DNA of 64,000 nucleotides from Hymenobacter sp. BT559 (GTDB lineage: Bacteria; Bacteroidota; Bacteroidia; Cytophagales; Hymenobacteraceae). The DNA lies in NCBI RefSeq assembly GCF_017571525.1, contig NZ_JAGETY010000019.1, forward strand, positions 1-64,000, written 5' to 3'. Positions within the stretch are counted from its first letter, which is position 1, and each line of letters opens with the position of its first letter. Under the pieces are notes generated by a model that was not told where the DNA came from, did not search any database, and saw only the letters and a list, made by a program, of their open reading frames with translations. The translations under genes were made by a program, and so were the position numbers. Below are positions 24,871-33,688 of this stretch, in pieces.

Positions 24871-26328
24871 CTAGTCGTTTTTTTTACTAAAGCGCTTCGT
24901 GATGCGCTGCGCGCCATCGAGCCAGGAGATGATATAAACGCCTGGCGCCAGGGCCGAAACATCGAGCGACGCGGCAGGCGCGTTGGCCGTGAGCACGGTC
25001 TGCCCGAGGGCATTGACTACCGTGATGCCGGCTACCGTCTTGCCGCTGGTTTGCAGGGTCAGGCGGTTGGCTGCCGGGTTGGGAAACAGGTCGGCGGCTT
25101 TAGAAGCGGCCGATTTGGTGGTCGCGAGCGGGGTATTGCGAGTTACCTGCGCTACGCGCAGGATGGCGGCCGCGGCGCAGGCTTGCCCCATCATCATCAC
25201 GGAAGAAGGGAAAAGGTAGCGGCGGTCGAGGTTCCAGGTGCCATCAGCGTCGCTGTAAGAGCCGGGGTAGTACCCTAGCTGGTCGCGGCCGTAGTCGATG
25301 AGGTAGTCCACGATATTGCGCGCGGCATCGAGCCACTTCGTGTTGTGGTCTACTTCGTAGAAATCAACCAGCATTTCCACCATGTCGCTGCCACCCCAGA
25401 AGGAAATTTCCTTCACGCCTTGGCCGGGCGTGTACCACTGCTTGAGGCAGGCGTTAGCCATGAGGGTAGCGTCGTCGAGGTAGCGGCTGTCGCCGGTGCG
25501 CTGGTAGAGCTGGAGCGCCAGTTGGATATCCGGCGTGGTTTGGTAGGCGCGGTAGCCGCCGCCGTTTTCGCCGTGGCCGGTCAGGCTCCAGCTGCCATTG
25601 TTGTTGAAGGAGAACTGGTTGAGCAGGTTGGTGCCGCTGTCGCGCAGCCGGTGGCCAGGGTCATTGATGAGCTCGTAGTAGCGCTTGGCAATGTCGAGGT
25701 ACTTGGGGTCGGTGCTGTTCTTGGCAATCAGGGCGCAGTGCAGCGCGGGCAGGATGGTGGCCTGCGAGTAGAATTTACCCCAGCCCAGCTCCGCCTCTTT
25801 TTGCGGCACACCCCAGCTGGCATCGCGCGCGTTGAGGCAGTAGTTGAGGCCGATAAGCGAGCGGTCGTAGAGGCCGGTTTCAGTAGGCAGCACCTGCTGG
25901 TAGGCATCCATGAGGGCTAGCCCCACGATGGCGTTGTCGTCGTAGAGTGGGTCGGCGCCGGGCACGATGTCGGAGGCGTACTTGCCGTTTTGCTGGTATT
26001 GGTCGAGGGCGTAGGCGTAAGACTTGAGCCGCTCGGTGTACTTGCCCGGGTTTTCGAGGGCGCCGTAGCGCAGCGCCCGCAGCATGTGCGAGGCGGGCCA
26101 CACGTAGCTCACGCCGCCGCGCTCCACTATCACGTTCTCGTTGCCATCGACCTGCTCTACATACAGCTGCTTGCTGGCGTTGTAAAACTTGGTATTGAGC
26201 TTGTCGAGAATGGCCTCACCGGCCACCTGATACTTGTTCTGGCCGAAGGCCGCCGAAGCCGTGAGCAGGCAGCCAGCCACCAGCAGGCCTAGCCGCGGCC
26301 CGCCAAAAATGAGAGTAGAAAAGCGCAT
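24871..26328 (-). CDS. GH76 endo-alpha-1,6-mannanase with T9SS sorting domain
   Basis: The 485-residue protein has a signal peptide (about 1-29, ending ASAAFGQ), a GH76 (alpha/alpha)6 domain and a C-terminal type A sorting domain for type IX secretion (LFPNPAANRLTLQT, ITVVNALGQTVLTA, LAPGVYIISW then a basic end). GH76 enzymes cut alpha-1,6-mannan backbones such as those of yeast mannan. The DDNAIVGLALMDAYQ segment resembles the family's catalytic Asp pair region. T9SS sorting implies cell-surface or secreted action, whereas the second GH76 in the window (40011) is a lipoprotein. Together with GH92 and the kinase it forms the minus-strand arm of the mannan locus. Confidence 0.92.
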   Translation of the reverse strand: MRFSTLIFGGPRLGLLVAGCLLTASAAFGQNKYQVAGEAILDKLNTKFYNASKQLYVEQVDGNENVIVERGGVSYVWPASHMLRALRYGALENPGKYTERLKSYAYALDQYQQNGKYASDIVPGADPLYDDNAIVGLALMDAYQQVLPTETGLYDRSLIGLNYCLNARDASWGVPQKEAELGWGKFYSQATILPALHCALIAKNSTDPKYLDIAKRYYELINDPGHRLRDSGTNLLNQFSFNNNGSWSLTGHGENGGGYRAYQTTPDIQLALQLYQRTGDSRYLDDATLMANACLKQWYTPGQGVKEISFWGGSDMVEMLVDFYEVDHNTKWLDAARNIVDYLIDYGRDQLGYYPGSYSDADGTWNLDRRYLFPSSVMMMGQACAAAAILRVAQVTRNTPLATTKSAASKAADLFPNPAANRLTLQTSGKTVAGITVVNALGQTVLTANAPAASLDVSALAPGVYIISWLDGAQRITKRFSKKND

Positions 26329-26437
26329 CGCAACTTACCGTAAGGAGGGGTGGGAAATAGGGGTAGGGCCGGGCCCGGCGGGCTAGCGCGCCTCGGTCAG
26401 CTAGTGCTGGCGGAGTTCGCCACAAACAAGACGTACG

Positions 26438-27292
26438 CTAAGCGTTTTTGTACTCGTCCAGATGGTAAGAAACCAGGTCGTCGATGGGCGAGCGGATGAT
26501 TTTGCCCACCTGCATGCCGTGGGCCGCCGCCGCCCGCGTGAGGGCGTCGCGGAAATTATACCCCACCGAGCCCACGCAATTGAAGGTATGCGCCTGATAG
26601 TCAGGATATTTTTTGATGATGTTCCGAAAGAACAAGTCAAACGCCTCCGCCACAAGCTGCTGGCAGTAGCTCGCTTCGTTATGGTCGTAGGCAAACTTGG
26701 CGAAGCTGGCGATGAAGCGGTTTGGAAAAGGCTGGTTGTAGAGGCGGTCCAGAATCTCATCGCGCTCCAGGCCATAGGTGGCCTGGAAAGCAATCTTTAG
26801 GTCGGCCGGCATGTCGCCGCGCAGGTAGTCGCGCAGCAGCGCCTTGCCGATGAAGGCCCCGCTGCCCTCATCGCCCAAAAAGTACCCTAGCGAGTCTACG
26901 TTGTGGGCAATGCCCTCGCCGTCGTACACGCACGAATTGGTGCCCGTGCCTAGAATGGCCGCGAAACCCGCCTGCCGCCCTAGCAGCGCCCGCGCCGCCG
27001 CCAGCAAGTCGTGGCCCACAAACACGTGGGCCTGCGTGAACACTGCCTGCATGGCATCGGCTACGGTAGCTACCTGCTGCGGCGACACCACGCTGGCGCC
27101 GTAGTAATACACTTCTGTAATAGCATTGGGGGCTAGCGTAGTGGGCAGGTGCTGCCGCAAAGACGCAATGATGCCCGCCGTGTCGATAAACTCGGGGTTG
27201 TAGCCCTCGGTGTGGAAAAGGGAGCGGCTAGAATCGGCATCAACCAGGCACCAGGTGGTTTTGGTGGAGCCGCCGTCTGCTATCAGAATCAT
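26438..27292 (-). CDS. BadF/BadG-type ASKHA sugar kinase
   Basis: The 284-residue protein belongs to the BadF/BadG/BcrA/BcrD ATPase family, which includes N-acetylglucosamine kinase-like enzymes of the actin/hexokinase fold. It has the phosphate-1 loop ADGGSTKTTWCLVD at the start, GTGTNSCVYDG near 120, and YFLGDEGSGAFIGKALL near 142. By context it may phosphorylate mannose or a related sugar released by the mannosidases, which would feed the isomerase encoded divergently at 27631. The annotated substrate of close relatives is usually GlcNAc, so mannose is inference. It is probably the first gene of the minus-strand arm. Confidence 0.85.
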   Translation of the reverse strand: MILIADGGSTKTTWCLVDADSSRSLFHTEGYNPEFIDTAGIIASLRQHLPTTLAPNAITEVYYYGASVVSPQQVATVADAMQAVFTQAHVFVGHDLLAAARALLGRQAGFAAILGTGTNSCVYDGEGIAHNVDSLGYFLGDEGSGAFIGKALLRDYLRGDMPADLKIAFQATYGLERDEILDRLYNQPFPNRFIASFAKFAYDHNEASYCQQLVAEAFDLFFRNIIKKYPDYQAHTFNCVGSVGYNFRDALTRAAAAHGMQVGKIIRSPIDDLVSYHLDEYKNA

Positions 27293-27630
27293 GGGGTGGA
27301 GGAGGAAGGGCTAAAGCGCAATACTGCGCGAAGTTGCCAAGCCATTTCAGGGCTCTTGGCTAAAAGCTTTTGGCAAATTAAACGAATAATATTGCTACAA
27401 TAAAAATAATTTTTTGCTCGTTTTGGTATCAAACAAACATTTTTAGTGTCAATATTTGCAGCAGATACCACACAAGTGGCTAGCGGGGCTCTCAACATTC
27501 GCTGTAAGCACCTTGAAATAGGTGGCAGTCGTGCCAGCCGCAGCCCACTGGCTTAGCCAAGCCTTTCCTGAAAATTCCGAGTTGCCGGCGCCTGATGTGC
27601 CTGTTTTTTATTCCTCTAGCTGTTCCTCGT
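27293..27630. promoter_or_regulatory. Divergent promoter region of the mannan locus
   Basis: This 338-base gap separates the minus-strand kinase arm from the plus-strand isomerase arm and contains the most AT-rich segment of the neighbourhood (about 27360-27470). On the minus strand a TTTG (CAAA at 27430-27433) lies 21 bases from TATTTTTA (TAAAAATA at 27401-27408), resembling a -33/-7 pair for the kinase operon. No clear element was found for the plus strand. It is the natural place for a regulator such as the DeoR protein to act, but no operator could be identified. Confidence 0.4.
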
Positions 27631-29406
27631 ATGCGCTCCTCCAACTATGACAAGTTTCCCTTCGTGTCCATAACGACTGAAGCCGATGCTTGCCAAACGG
27701 GGTGGGTGGCTATCGCGGGCGTATTGCGGGCAGCACTGCTAGCGGCAACGTCGGCGCCCGGGCAGCCGCAGGTGTTAGCGGTAGAGTGCTACCCCGGCAC
27801 CGACTTGGCACAGCTGCGCCAAGAGCTGACGCAGGCGTTGCAGCCAGCGCAGTGCGTGGTGGCCGACGACCTCTACCTACCTGACGCCACTATCGACGCG
27901 TTGGTGGCTGGCCCCCTTACCGATGACCCGGTTTTTGGCCGGCTCAATGGGCTGACTATAAAGGACTTTTTTGACCCGCAGTTGCTGCAAGCCGCGCAAG
28001 CGGCCCTGGCCGGAGCAGCCGGCCAGCTGGTGCTCGTGCTGGGCACCGGGGCCACCCTGGTGTGCCCTAGCCCCGCCGTGCTGGTGTATGCCGACCTGGC
28101 CCGCTGGGAAATTCAGCTGCGCCAGCGGCGCGGCGAAATCGCCAACCTGGGCAGCGCCAACTTTACCGAAAAAGCCAGCCTGAAATACAAGCGGGCCTTT
28201 TTTGTGGATTGGCGGGCGGCCGACCGCCTGAAGAAACAGGCGCTGCCCCGCGCCGATTTTCTGCTCGATACCAACGACCCCGCCGCGCCCAAGCTTATCA
28301 GTGGGGCCGACCTGCGGGCGGGGCTAGCGGCCACGGTGCGGCGGCCATTTCGGGTGGTGCCGTTTTTCGACCCCGGGGTGTGGGGCGGGCAGTGGCTGCG
28401 CGAAGTCTGTGACCTGCCCGATGGCCCGCCCAACTACGCCTGGGGCTTCGACTGCGTGCCCGAAGAAAACTCGCTGCTGCTGGGCTTTGGTGACGCGCGG
28501 GTAGAAATTCCGAGCATCGACCTAGTCTTTGCCCACCCGCGCGAGCTGCTGGGCGAGGCCGTGCACGGGCGCTTCGGCACCGAGTTTCCCATCCGGTTCG
28601 ACTTTCTCGACACCATGGGCGGCGGCAACCTGTCGCTGCAAGTGCACCCGCTCACGGAGTACGCCTTTGATAAGTTTGGCCTGGCTTACACCCAGGATGA
28701 AAGCTACTATATGCTAGCCGCCGAACCCGGCGCGGTGGTGTACCTGGGCCTGAAGGAAAACGTGGAGCTGCCCGCGATGCTAGCCGATTTGCAGCGTGCG
28801 CAAGACGACCCCGCCGCGCCTTTTCCGGCGGCCGAGTACATCAACGAGTTTCCGGCCCGGGCGCACGACCACTTTCTGATTCCGGCCGGTACCGTGCACT
28901 GCTCGGGCGCCAATGGTATGGTGCTGGAAATCTCGGCGACTCCTTACATCTTCACCTTCAAGCTCTGGGACTGGGACCGCCTGGGCCTCGATGGCCAGCC
29001 CCGGCCCATTCACCTCACCCACGGCGCGGCCAATATTCAAGCCGACCGCACCACCACCTGGGTCGAGCAAAATCTTGTGAACCAACTACAAGACGTGGCT
29101 AGCGGCGACGGCTGGCGCGAGGAGCGCACCGGCTTGCACGAGTGCGAATTCATCGAAACGCGCCGCCACTGGTTTACGGGCCCAGTGCCCCACCATACCA
29201 ACGGTGGCGTGCAGGTGCTCAACCTGGTGCAGGGCACCGAGGCGATAGTGGAGAGCCCTAGCAGTGCCTTCGAGCCCTTCGTGGTGCACTACGCCGAGAC
29301 GTTTATCGTGCCCGCGGCGGTGGGCGCCTACACCATTCGGCCCCACGGCGCGGCCGTGGGCACCGAGTGTGCCACCCTGAAAGCCTACGTGCGCACCCAG
29401 CCCTAA
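27631..29406 (+). CDS. manA: Class I mannose-6-phosphate isomerase with N-terminal extra domain
   Basis: The enzyme interconverts mannose-6-phosphate and fructose-6-phosphate. The C-terminal half (about residues 255-590) is a zinc-dependent type I isomerase: WGGQWLREV, GGGNLSLQVHPLTEYAFDKFG and FPARAHDHFLIPAGTVHCSG supply the metal ligands. The N-terminal about 250 residues resemble a uridine kinase-like P-loop fold (VLAVECYPGTDLAQL, ADDLYLPD, KAFFVDWRAADRLKK-like), but the GxxGxGK nucleotide loop is not intact. Total length is 591, against about 320-390 for usual class I enzymes. ATG at 27631 is preferred to an in-frame start 12 codons earlier. It begins the plus-strand mannan arm. Confidence 0.88.
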   Translation: MRSSNYDKFPFVSITTEADACQTGWVAIAGVLRAALLAATSAPGQPQVLAVECYPGTDLAQLRQELTQALQPAQCVVADDLYLPDATIDALVAGPLTDDPVFGRLNGLTIKDFFDPQLLQAAQAALAGAAGQLVLVLGTGATLVCPSPAVLVYADLARWEIQLRQRRGEIANLGSANFTEKASLKYKRAFFVDWRAADRLKKQALPRADFLLDTNDPAAPKLISGADLRAGLAATVRRPFRVVPFFDPGVWGGQWLREVCDLPDGPPNYAWGFDCVPEENSLLLGFGDARVEIPSIDLVFAHPRELLGEAVHGRFGTEFPIRFDFLDTMGGGNLSLQVHPLTEYAFDKFGLAYTQDESYYMLAAEPGAVVYLGLKENVELPAMLADLQRAQDDPAAPFPAAEYINEFPARAHDHFLIPAGTVHCSGANGMVLEISATPYIFTFKLWDWDRLGLDGQPRPIHLTHGAANIQADRTTTWVEQNLVNQLQDVASGDGWREERTGLHECEFIETRRHWFTGPVPHHTNGGVQVLNLVQGTEAIVESPSSAFEPFVVHYAETFIVPAAVGAYTIRPHGAAVGTECATLKAYVRTQP

Positions 29407-29469
29407 GGCACGCCGCACGCCTGGCAGCCGCAAACTTTGGGGCGGTAACCACTTTAAACGAAACTCTCT

Positions 29470-30270
29470 GTGTCTGACATCTTAATTCCGGATAACGCCG
29501 CCGCTGCGCGGGCCCAAACCATCGTCGAAAAACTGCTGCACACCGGCACCGTGGCCGTCGATGAACTAGCCGCGCAGTTTAGCGTGTCGGTAGCCACCGT
29601 GCGGCGCGACTTGATGGAGCTGGAGCAGCGCGGCCGGCTGCGGCGCACGCACGGCGGCGCCGTGCCCCGCGAGCCGCTGCTCTACGAGCCCTTTCGCTAC
29701 GACTCCAGCTTTCACGAGCAGATTGACCGCAACCTGGCCGAGAAGCGCCGCATTGGGCTAGCCGCCGCGGCGCTCATTCAGCCGGGCGAAATTATCTCGC
29801 TTACGGCCGGCACCACGACCACGCAAGTCACGCGCAGCCTGCGGCCGGGCGCCAACGTGACGGTCGTCACCAACACCGTGAACGTGGCCATGGAGCTGAG
29901 CCACCGCGACGACGTGCGCGTGTTCGTGACGGGCGGCTTTCTCACCGGTGGCTGGTTTTCGCTGGTGGGCCCGGCCACGGCGCAAGCCCTCAGCCAATTC
30001 TTTGTCGATAAGGTCTTTATCGGCGTCAATGGCATCGATGCCCAGAAGGGCCTGACCTCGCTGCATCCCGAAGAAGCCGCCATTATTCAGGTGATGGTGC
30101 GGCAGGCCAAGCAGCGCATCGTGGTGGCCGACCACACCAAGCTTGGCACGGTGGCTACGTCGCTCATCTGCCCCACCGCCGAGATACACCAGCTCATCAC
30201 CGATACCGGCGCTACCGAAGAGCAGTTGGCACCCTTTCGCCAGCTCGGCATCGAGGTGCTGCTGGTGTGA
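29470..30270 (+). CDS. DeoR/GlpR-family transcriptional regulator
   Basis: The 266-residue protein has an N-terminal DeoR helix-turn-helix (VDELAAQFSVSVATVRRDL, then RLRRTHGGAV) and a C-terminal sugar-phosphate sensing domain (LTAGTTTTQVTR, VVTNTVNVAMEL, FVTGGF, VFIGVNGID, VVADHTKLG). Family members are repressors released by phosphorylated sugars; mannose-6-phosphate or fructose-6-phosphate would suit this locus. Translation probably starts at GTG 29470, with an AAACTTTG promoter-like element at 29432-29439. It lies between the isomerase and the symporter, so it likely controls the intracellular half of the mannan pathway. Confidence 0.9.
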   Translation: MSDILIPDNAAAARAQTIVEKLLHTGTVAVDELAAQFSVSVATVRRDLMELEQRGRLRRTHGGAVPREPLLYEPFRYDSSFHEQIDRNLAEKRRIGLAAAALIQPGEIISLTAGTTTTQVTRSLRPGANVTVVTNTVNVAMELSHRDDVRVFVTGGFLTGGWFSLVGPATAQALSQFFVDKVFIGVNGIDAQKGLTSLHPEEAAIIQVMVRQAKQRIVVADHTKLGTVATSLICPTAEIHQLITDTGATEEQLAPFRQLGIEVLLV

Positions 30271-30369
30271 GGTGCGCGGCTGGCTAGCCCCGCTTTTGCC
30301 AGCTCGCAGGCGCCAGCCTGCCCCTAGCAAGTTTTTTACTTCTGATTGTCACTCTTTTCCCACCCTGCT

Positions 30370-31758
30370 ATGGCAATTCAAGCTATTCCTAGCCCTACCC
30401 CCCGCGAAGCGATGGTGGGGCCGCCCGCCGGCCCAGCCGGCAGCGCCGGCTACGTGTACCTGATTGCGGCCGTGGCGGCGCTCGGCGGGCTGCTCTTCGG
30501 CTTCGATACGGCCATCATCAATGGCGCGCTGGTCTTCCTGAAAAAAGACTTCGGCCTCACCGACGCGCAAACCGAGCTGGCGGCCAGCAGCATCCTGTTT
30601 GGGGCAGTGGCAGGGGCAGCCCTAGCAGGTTGGCTCACCGACCGCTATGGGCGCCGCCGCTTGCTATTCGGAGCAGCCCTGCTGTTTACGGTGTCGGCGC
30701 TAGCGGCGGCACTGCCGCGCACGCTCACCGAGTTTGTGGTGGCACGGCTAGCCGGTGGTATCGCAATCGGAGTGGCCTCGCTGGTGGTGCCGCTCTACAT
30801 TGCCGAAATTGCCCCGGCCCGCATTCGCGGGCGGTTGGTGACGCTCAATCAGCTAGCTATTGTGTCGGGCATTCTCCTGGCCTACATAGCCAGCTACTAC
30901 CTGGCCGGGCTGGGGCTAGCCTCGTGGCGCTGGATGTTTGCTGCTGCTGCTGTGCCTTCGCTGCTGTTTATGCTTACGCTGCTGCTGGTGCCCGAAAGCC
31001 CCCGCTGGCTGCTAGGCCGGGGGCGCGAGGCCGAGGCCCTCGGTACCCTCACCCGCCTCAATGGCCCGGTGACCGCTGCCACCGAGGCCGCCGAAATTCA
31101 GGCTGCGCTAGCCGACGAGCAGGGCGAACAAGCTAGCCTAAGCCAGCCGCGCTTGCGCCGGCCCTTGCGCATTGCGGTGGTGCTGGCCGTGTTGCAGCAA
31201 ATCACGGGCATCAACACCATTCTGTACTACGGCTCTATTATTTTCACCGAGCACAGCGGCCAGAGTGCCTCGTCGGCTATCGGGGCCAATGCGCTCATCG
31301 GGGGCATCAACTTCGCGGGCACGGTCGTGGCGCTATTCATTATCGACCGGGTGGGGCGCAAGCCGCTGCTGCTCTTTGCCTCGGGCGGCATGGCGCTGGC
31401 GCTAGGCGCGCTGGTGGTGGGGCTGCAGCTGCACGCGCCGGCGCCGTGGCTGCTGGGGCTCATCATGGGCTACGTGGCCTGCTTCGCGGTGGGGCTGGGG
31501 CCAGGCGTGTGGGTGGTCATTACCGAGATTTTCCCGAATGCCGTGCGCGGCCGTGCGGCTTCACTTGCCACGGTGGCGTTGTGGGTGGCTTGCACGCTTA
31601 TTTCGTTCACGTTTTTATCGTTGGTAAAAGCAGCGGGCCTAGCGGGCGCATTTGGGCTCTACGCGCTACTTTCGGCCCTCACCTTTGTCTTTGTGTGGCG
31701 GGCCGTGCCCGAAACCAAGGGCCGAACGCTAGAGGAGATTGAGCAGGGTTGGCAGTAG
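30370..31758 (+). CDS. Sugar:proton symporter, major facilitator superfamily
   Basis: A 462-residue sugar-porter-family MFS protein with twelve predicted membrane helices. All hallmark motifs are present: GGLLFGFDTAIINGAL in helix 1, DRYGRRR between helices 2 and 3, PESPRWLLGRGR at the end of helix 6, QQITGINTILYYG in helix 7, DRVGRKPLL between helices 8 and 9, and PETKGRTLEEIE at the C-terminus. It would import a monosaccharide, here probably mannose, across the inner membrane. ATG at 30370 is chosen over an upstream start at 30346. The start is preceded by a TTTTCCCACCC tract like those before susC and susD. Confidence 0.92.
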   Translation: MAIQAIPSPTPREAMVGPPAGPAGSAGYVYLIAAVAALGGLLFGFDTAIINGALVFLKKDFGLTDAQTELAASSILFGAVAGAALAGWLTDRYGRRRLLFGAALLFTVSALAAALPRTLTEFVVARLAGGIAIGVASLVVPLYIAEIAPARIRGRLVTLNQLAIVSGILLAYIASYYLAGLGLASWRWMFAAAAVPSLLFMLTLLLVPESPRWLLGRGREAEALGTLTRLNGPVTAATEAAEIQAALADEQGEQASLSQPRLRRPLRIAVVLAVLQQITGINTILYYGSIIFTEHSGQSASSAIGANALIGGINFAGTVVALFIIDRVGRKPLLLFASGGMALALGALVVGLQLHAPAPWLLGLIMGYVACFAVGLGPGVWVVITEIFPNAVRGRAASLATVALWVACTLISFTFLSLVKAAGLAGAFGLYALLSALTFVFVWRAVPETKGRTLEEIEQGWQ

Positions 31759-31867
31759 GGGAGAGGCCGCCGCTCGGAGGTTGGCTGAAAAAGGTTGCTA
31801 ATACGTTTAAGCACTACCCAGTCAGTAGTATTTTGGCTGCGTCTCTTCTCTTAACTCAACCAGTCGT

Positions 31868-32467
31868 ATGACTTCGCCTGACGCTTCGCTGTGGAATGAC
31901 TTTCTGGCGGGCAACAAGCAAGTGTTTGAGCGCATCTTTCTGGCGCACTACGACGACTTGTTTCGCTACGGCATGCGCCTGACCGGCGACGAGGAGGTAG
32001 TGAAAGACTGCATTCAAAACCTGTTTCAGCGGCTGTGGCAACGCCGCAAGGCCCTCGAAGCCATCGCGGAAATCAAGCCCTACTTATTTGCGGCGATGCG
32101 CCACCACATCACCGACGAGCTACGGGCGCAGAAGCGCCGCTCGGCCCTGCAAACTGGCTACCCCGGGGAGGCAGAACTGACCGTGCAGCACTCGCCCGAA
32201 GATTTTCTGATTGCCCAGCAGCTCACTTCTGAGCAACAAAGCCTCCTGCTAGGGGCCCTAAACCAACTCAGCAACCGGCACCGCGAAGCGCTGTATCTCA
32301 AGTTTTTCGATGGCTTTGCCTACGACCGCATTGCCGAGATTATGGGCCTCAATCAGCAGTCGGTACGCAATCTGGTGCACCAAGCTATCAAGCGCATGCG
32401 CCTAGTGTTGCCCCACTCTCTGGTATTACTCTTGAATGGGCTGTTTCTAAACTTTTTATTTTTTTAG
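31868..32467 (+). CDS. ECF-type RNA polymerase sigma factor
   Basis: The 199-residue protein has sigma region 2 (FERIFLAHYDDLFRYGMRLTGD, CIQNLFQRLWQRR) and region 4 (LNQLSNRHREALYLKFFDGF, YDRIAEIMGLNQQSVRNLV). It belongs to the SusC-associated ECF group, which is held by a FecR-type anti-sigma factor and activates transport and degradation genes. The anti-sigma gene follows after 118 bases. After region 4 the protein ends in an uncharged, strongly hydrophobic tail (SLVLLLNGLFLNFLFF), longer and more hydrophobic than usual, which might touch the membrane. Confidence 0.92.
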   Translation: MTSPDASLWNDFLAGNKQVFERIFLAHYDDLFRYGMRLTGDEEVVKDCIQNLFQRLWQRRKALEAIAEIKPYLFAAMRHHITDELRAQKRRSALQTGYPGEAELTVQHSPEDFLIAQQLTSEQQSLLLGALNQLSNRHREALYLKFFDGFAYDRIAEIMGLNQQSVRNLVHQAIKRMRLVLPHSLVLLLNGLFLNFLFF

Positions 32468-32468
32468 T

Positions 32469-32485
32469 TTACTGATAATCAGTAA
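32469..32485. promoter_or_regulatory. Perfect palindrome between sigma and anti-sigma genes
   Basis: TTACTGAT-A-ATCAGTAA is a perfect 8+1+8 inverted repeat directly after the sigma factor stop codon. It could be an operator, or a small RNA hairpin that reduces read-through into the fecR gene. It has no GC-rich stem or T-run like a terminator. Confidence 0.4.
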
Positions 32486-32585
32486 GGTAAAGGGTTTTTG
32501 CAAAAAAATTTACGACAGTTAGAGTACAAAACCGCGCTACGTTCGTGGTCAGGAAAAGTTCGGTTATTTTTTGCAGTACACGCCT

Positions 32586-33635
32586 ATGGATTTTACGTCT
32601 TACTCGGTTAGTGACTTTGTGAGCGATGAATCGTTTCAGGCTTTTGTAGCCAATGCCGATTCAGATGCAGGGCGTTTTTGGCATGCCTGGCTAGCCGAGC
32701 ACCCCGCTCAACAGGAGGCCGCCGACCAAGCTTACGCCTTAGTGCAAGGTCTGGGCCCTAGCCAGCTCTACCCGGTGCCGGCCAGCCTCAAACACCAAGA
32801 GCTACTGCGCCTGCGGCAGTCGCTGCAAGCCTCGCGCACCCAGCCTTGGCTGCGCTGGCAGCGGCGTACCCGGGTGCTGGTGGGCGCGTCGGCGCTGGTC
32901 GTAGGTGCGGCTATTGGCTGGTGGCAGTGGCAGGGTGCTATTGGCCCCACCACACAATATGCCACCGGGCCTAGCCAACAACGCACTATCACCCTTCCTG
33001 ATGGCTCATCGGTAGTGCTGAATGGCAACGCTACCCTGACTACGGCCGCCCACTGGACCGCCGCTAGCCCCCGTGAAGTGTGGCTGACCGGCGAAGCCTA
33101 CTTTCGGGTGACGCACCTGGCGGCCCCGGCCGTGCACGACATTGCCGCCGCCCCGGCCAGCACCAAGTTTGTGGTGCATGCGGGCGGGCTCGATATCGCG
33201 GTGCTCGGCACCCAGTTCAATGTGAATAGCCAACCGGCGGGCACCAAGGTGGTGCTCAATTCGGGCAAAGTAGCCGTGGACCGCCAGGCCTGGTTCACCT
33301 CCGAAAACCTGCTGATGCAGCCCGGCGACCTCGTCGAAACATCAGCCGCTGAGCCGCACTTGGCCCGGCGCCACGTGCAGCCTGCCTTGTACTCAGCCTG
33401 GACCCAAGGCGAGCTGCAGCTGCAGGAAACCTCCGTGCGCGACATCGTGCAGCTGCTGCGCGATGCCTACGGGTGGCAGGTGGTCGTTACCGACCCCGCC
33501 ATTCTGCGCCAGACACTTACGGGTGTGCTGCCCGCCAATAACCCTGACCTGCTCCTGCCGGCCCTAGCCAAGTCGCTGGGCGTGCGGGTAACGCGCACCG
33601 GCGACGTCGTGCGCTTCCAGCCCTTGGCCCAGTAA
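32586..33635 (+). CDS. FecR-family anti-sigma factor
   Basis: The 349-residue inner-membrane protein has a cytoplasmic N-terminus (about 1-95), a single transmembrane helix (VLVGASALVVGAAIGWWQW), a periplasmic FecR domain (TLPDGSSVVLNGNATLTTA, EVWLTGEAYFRVTH, LGTQFNVNSQP, KVVLNSGKVAV) and a C-terminal DUF4974 domain that docks with the STN domain of a SusC-type transporter. It should hold the ECF sigma factor until the transporter senses substrate. ATG at 32586 is preferred to TTG at 32571. The cognate SusC with an STN domain follows 53 bases later, so the signalling trio is complete. Confidence 0.9.
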   Translation: MDFTSYSVSDFVSDESFQAFVANADSDAGRFWHAWLAEHPAQQEAADQAYALVQGLGPSQLYPVPASLKHQELLRLRQSLQASRTQPWLRWQRRTRVLVGASALVVGAAIGWWQWQGAIGPTTQYATGPSQQRTITLPDGSSVVLNGNATLTTAAHWTAASPREVWLTGEAYFRVTHLAAPAVHDIAAAPASTKFVVHAGGLDIAVLGTQFNVNSQPAGTKVVLNSGKVAVDRQAWFTSENLLMQPGDLVETSAAEPHLARRHVQPALYSAWTQGELQLQETSVRDIVQLLRDAYGWQVVVTDPAILRQTLTGVLPANNPDLLLPALAKSLGVRVTRTGDVVRFQPLAQ

Positions 33636-33688
33636 CGCTGGTCCTAGGCTTCTGCTGCTTGCTTTTCCATCTTTTTCCCACCCATCAT

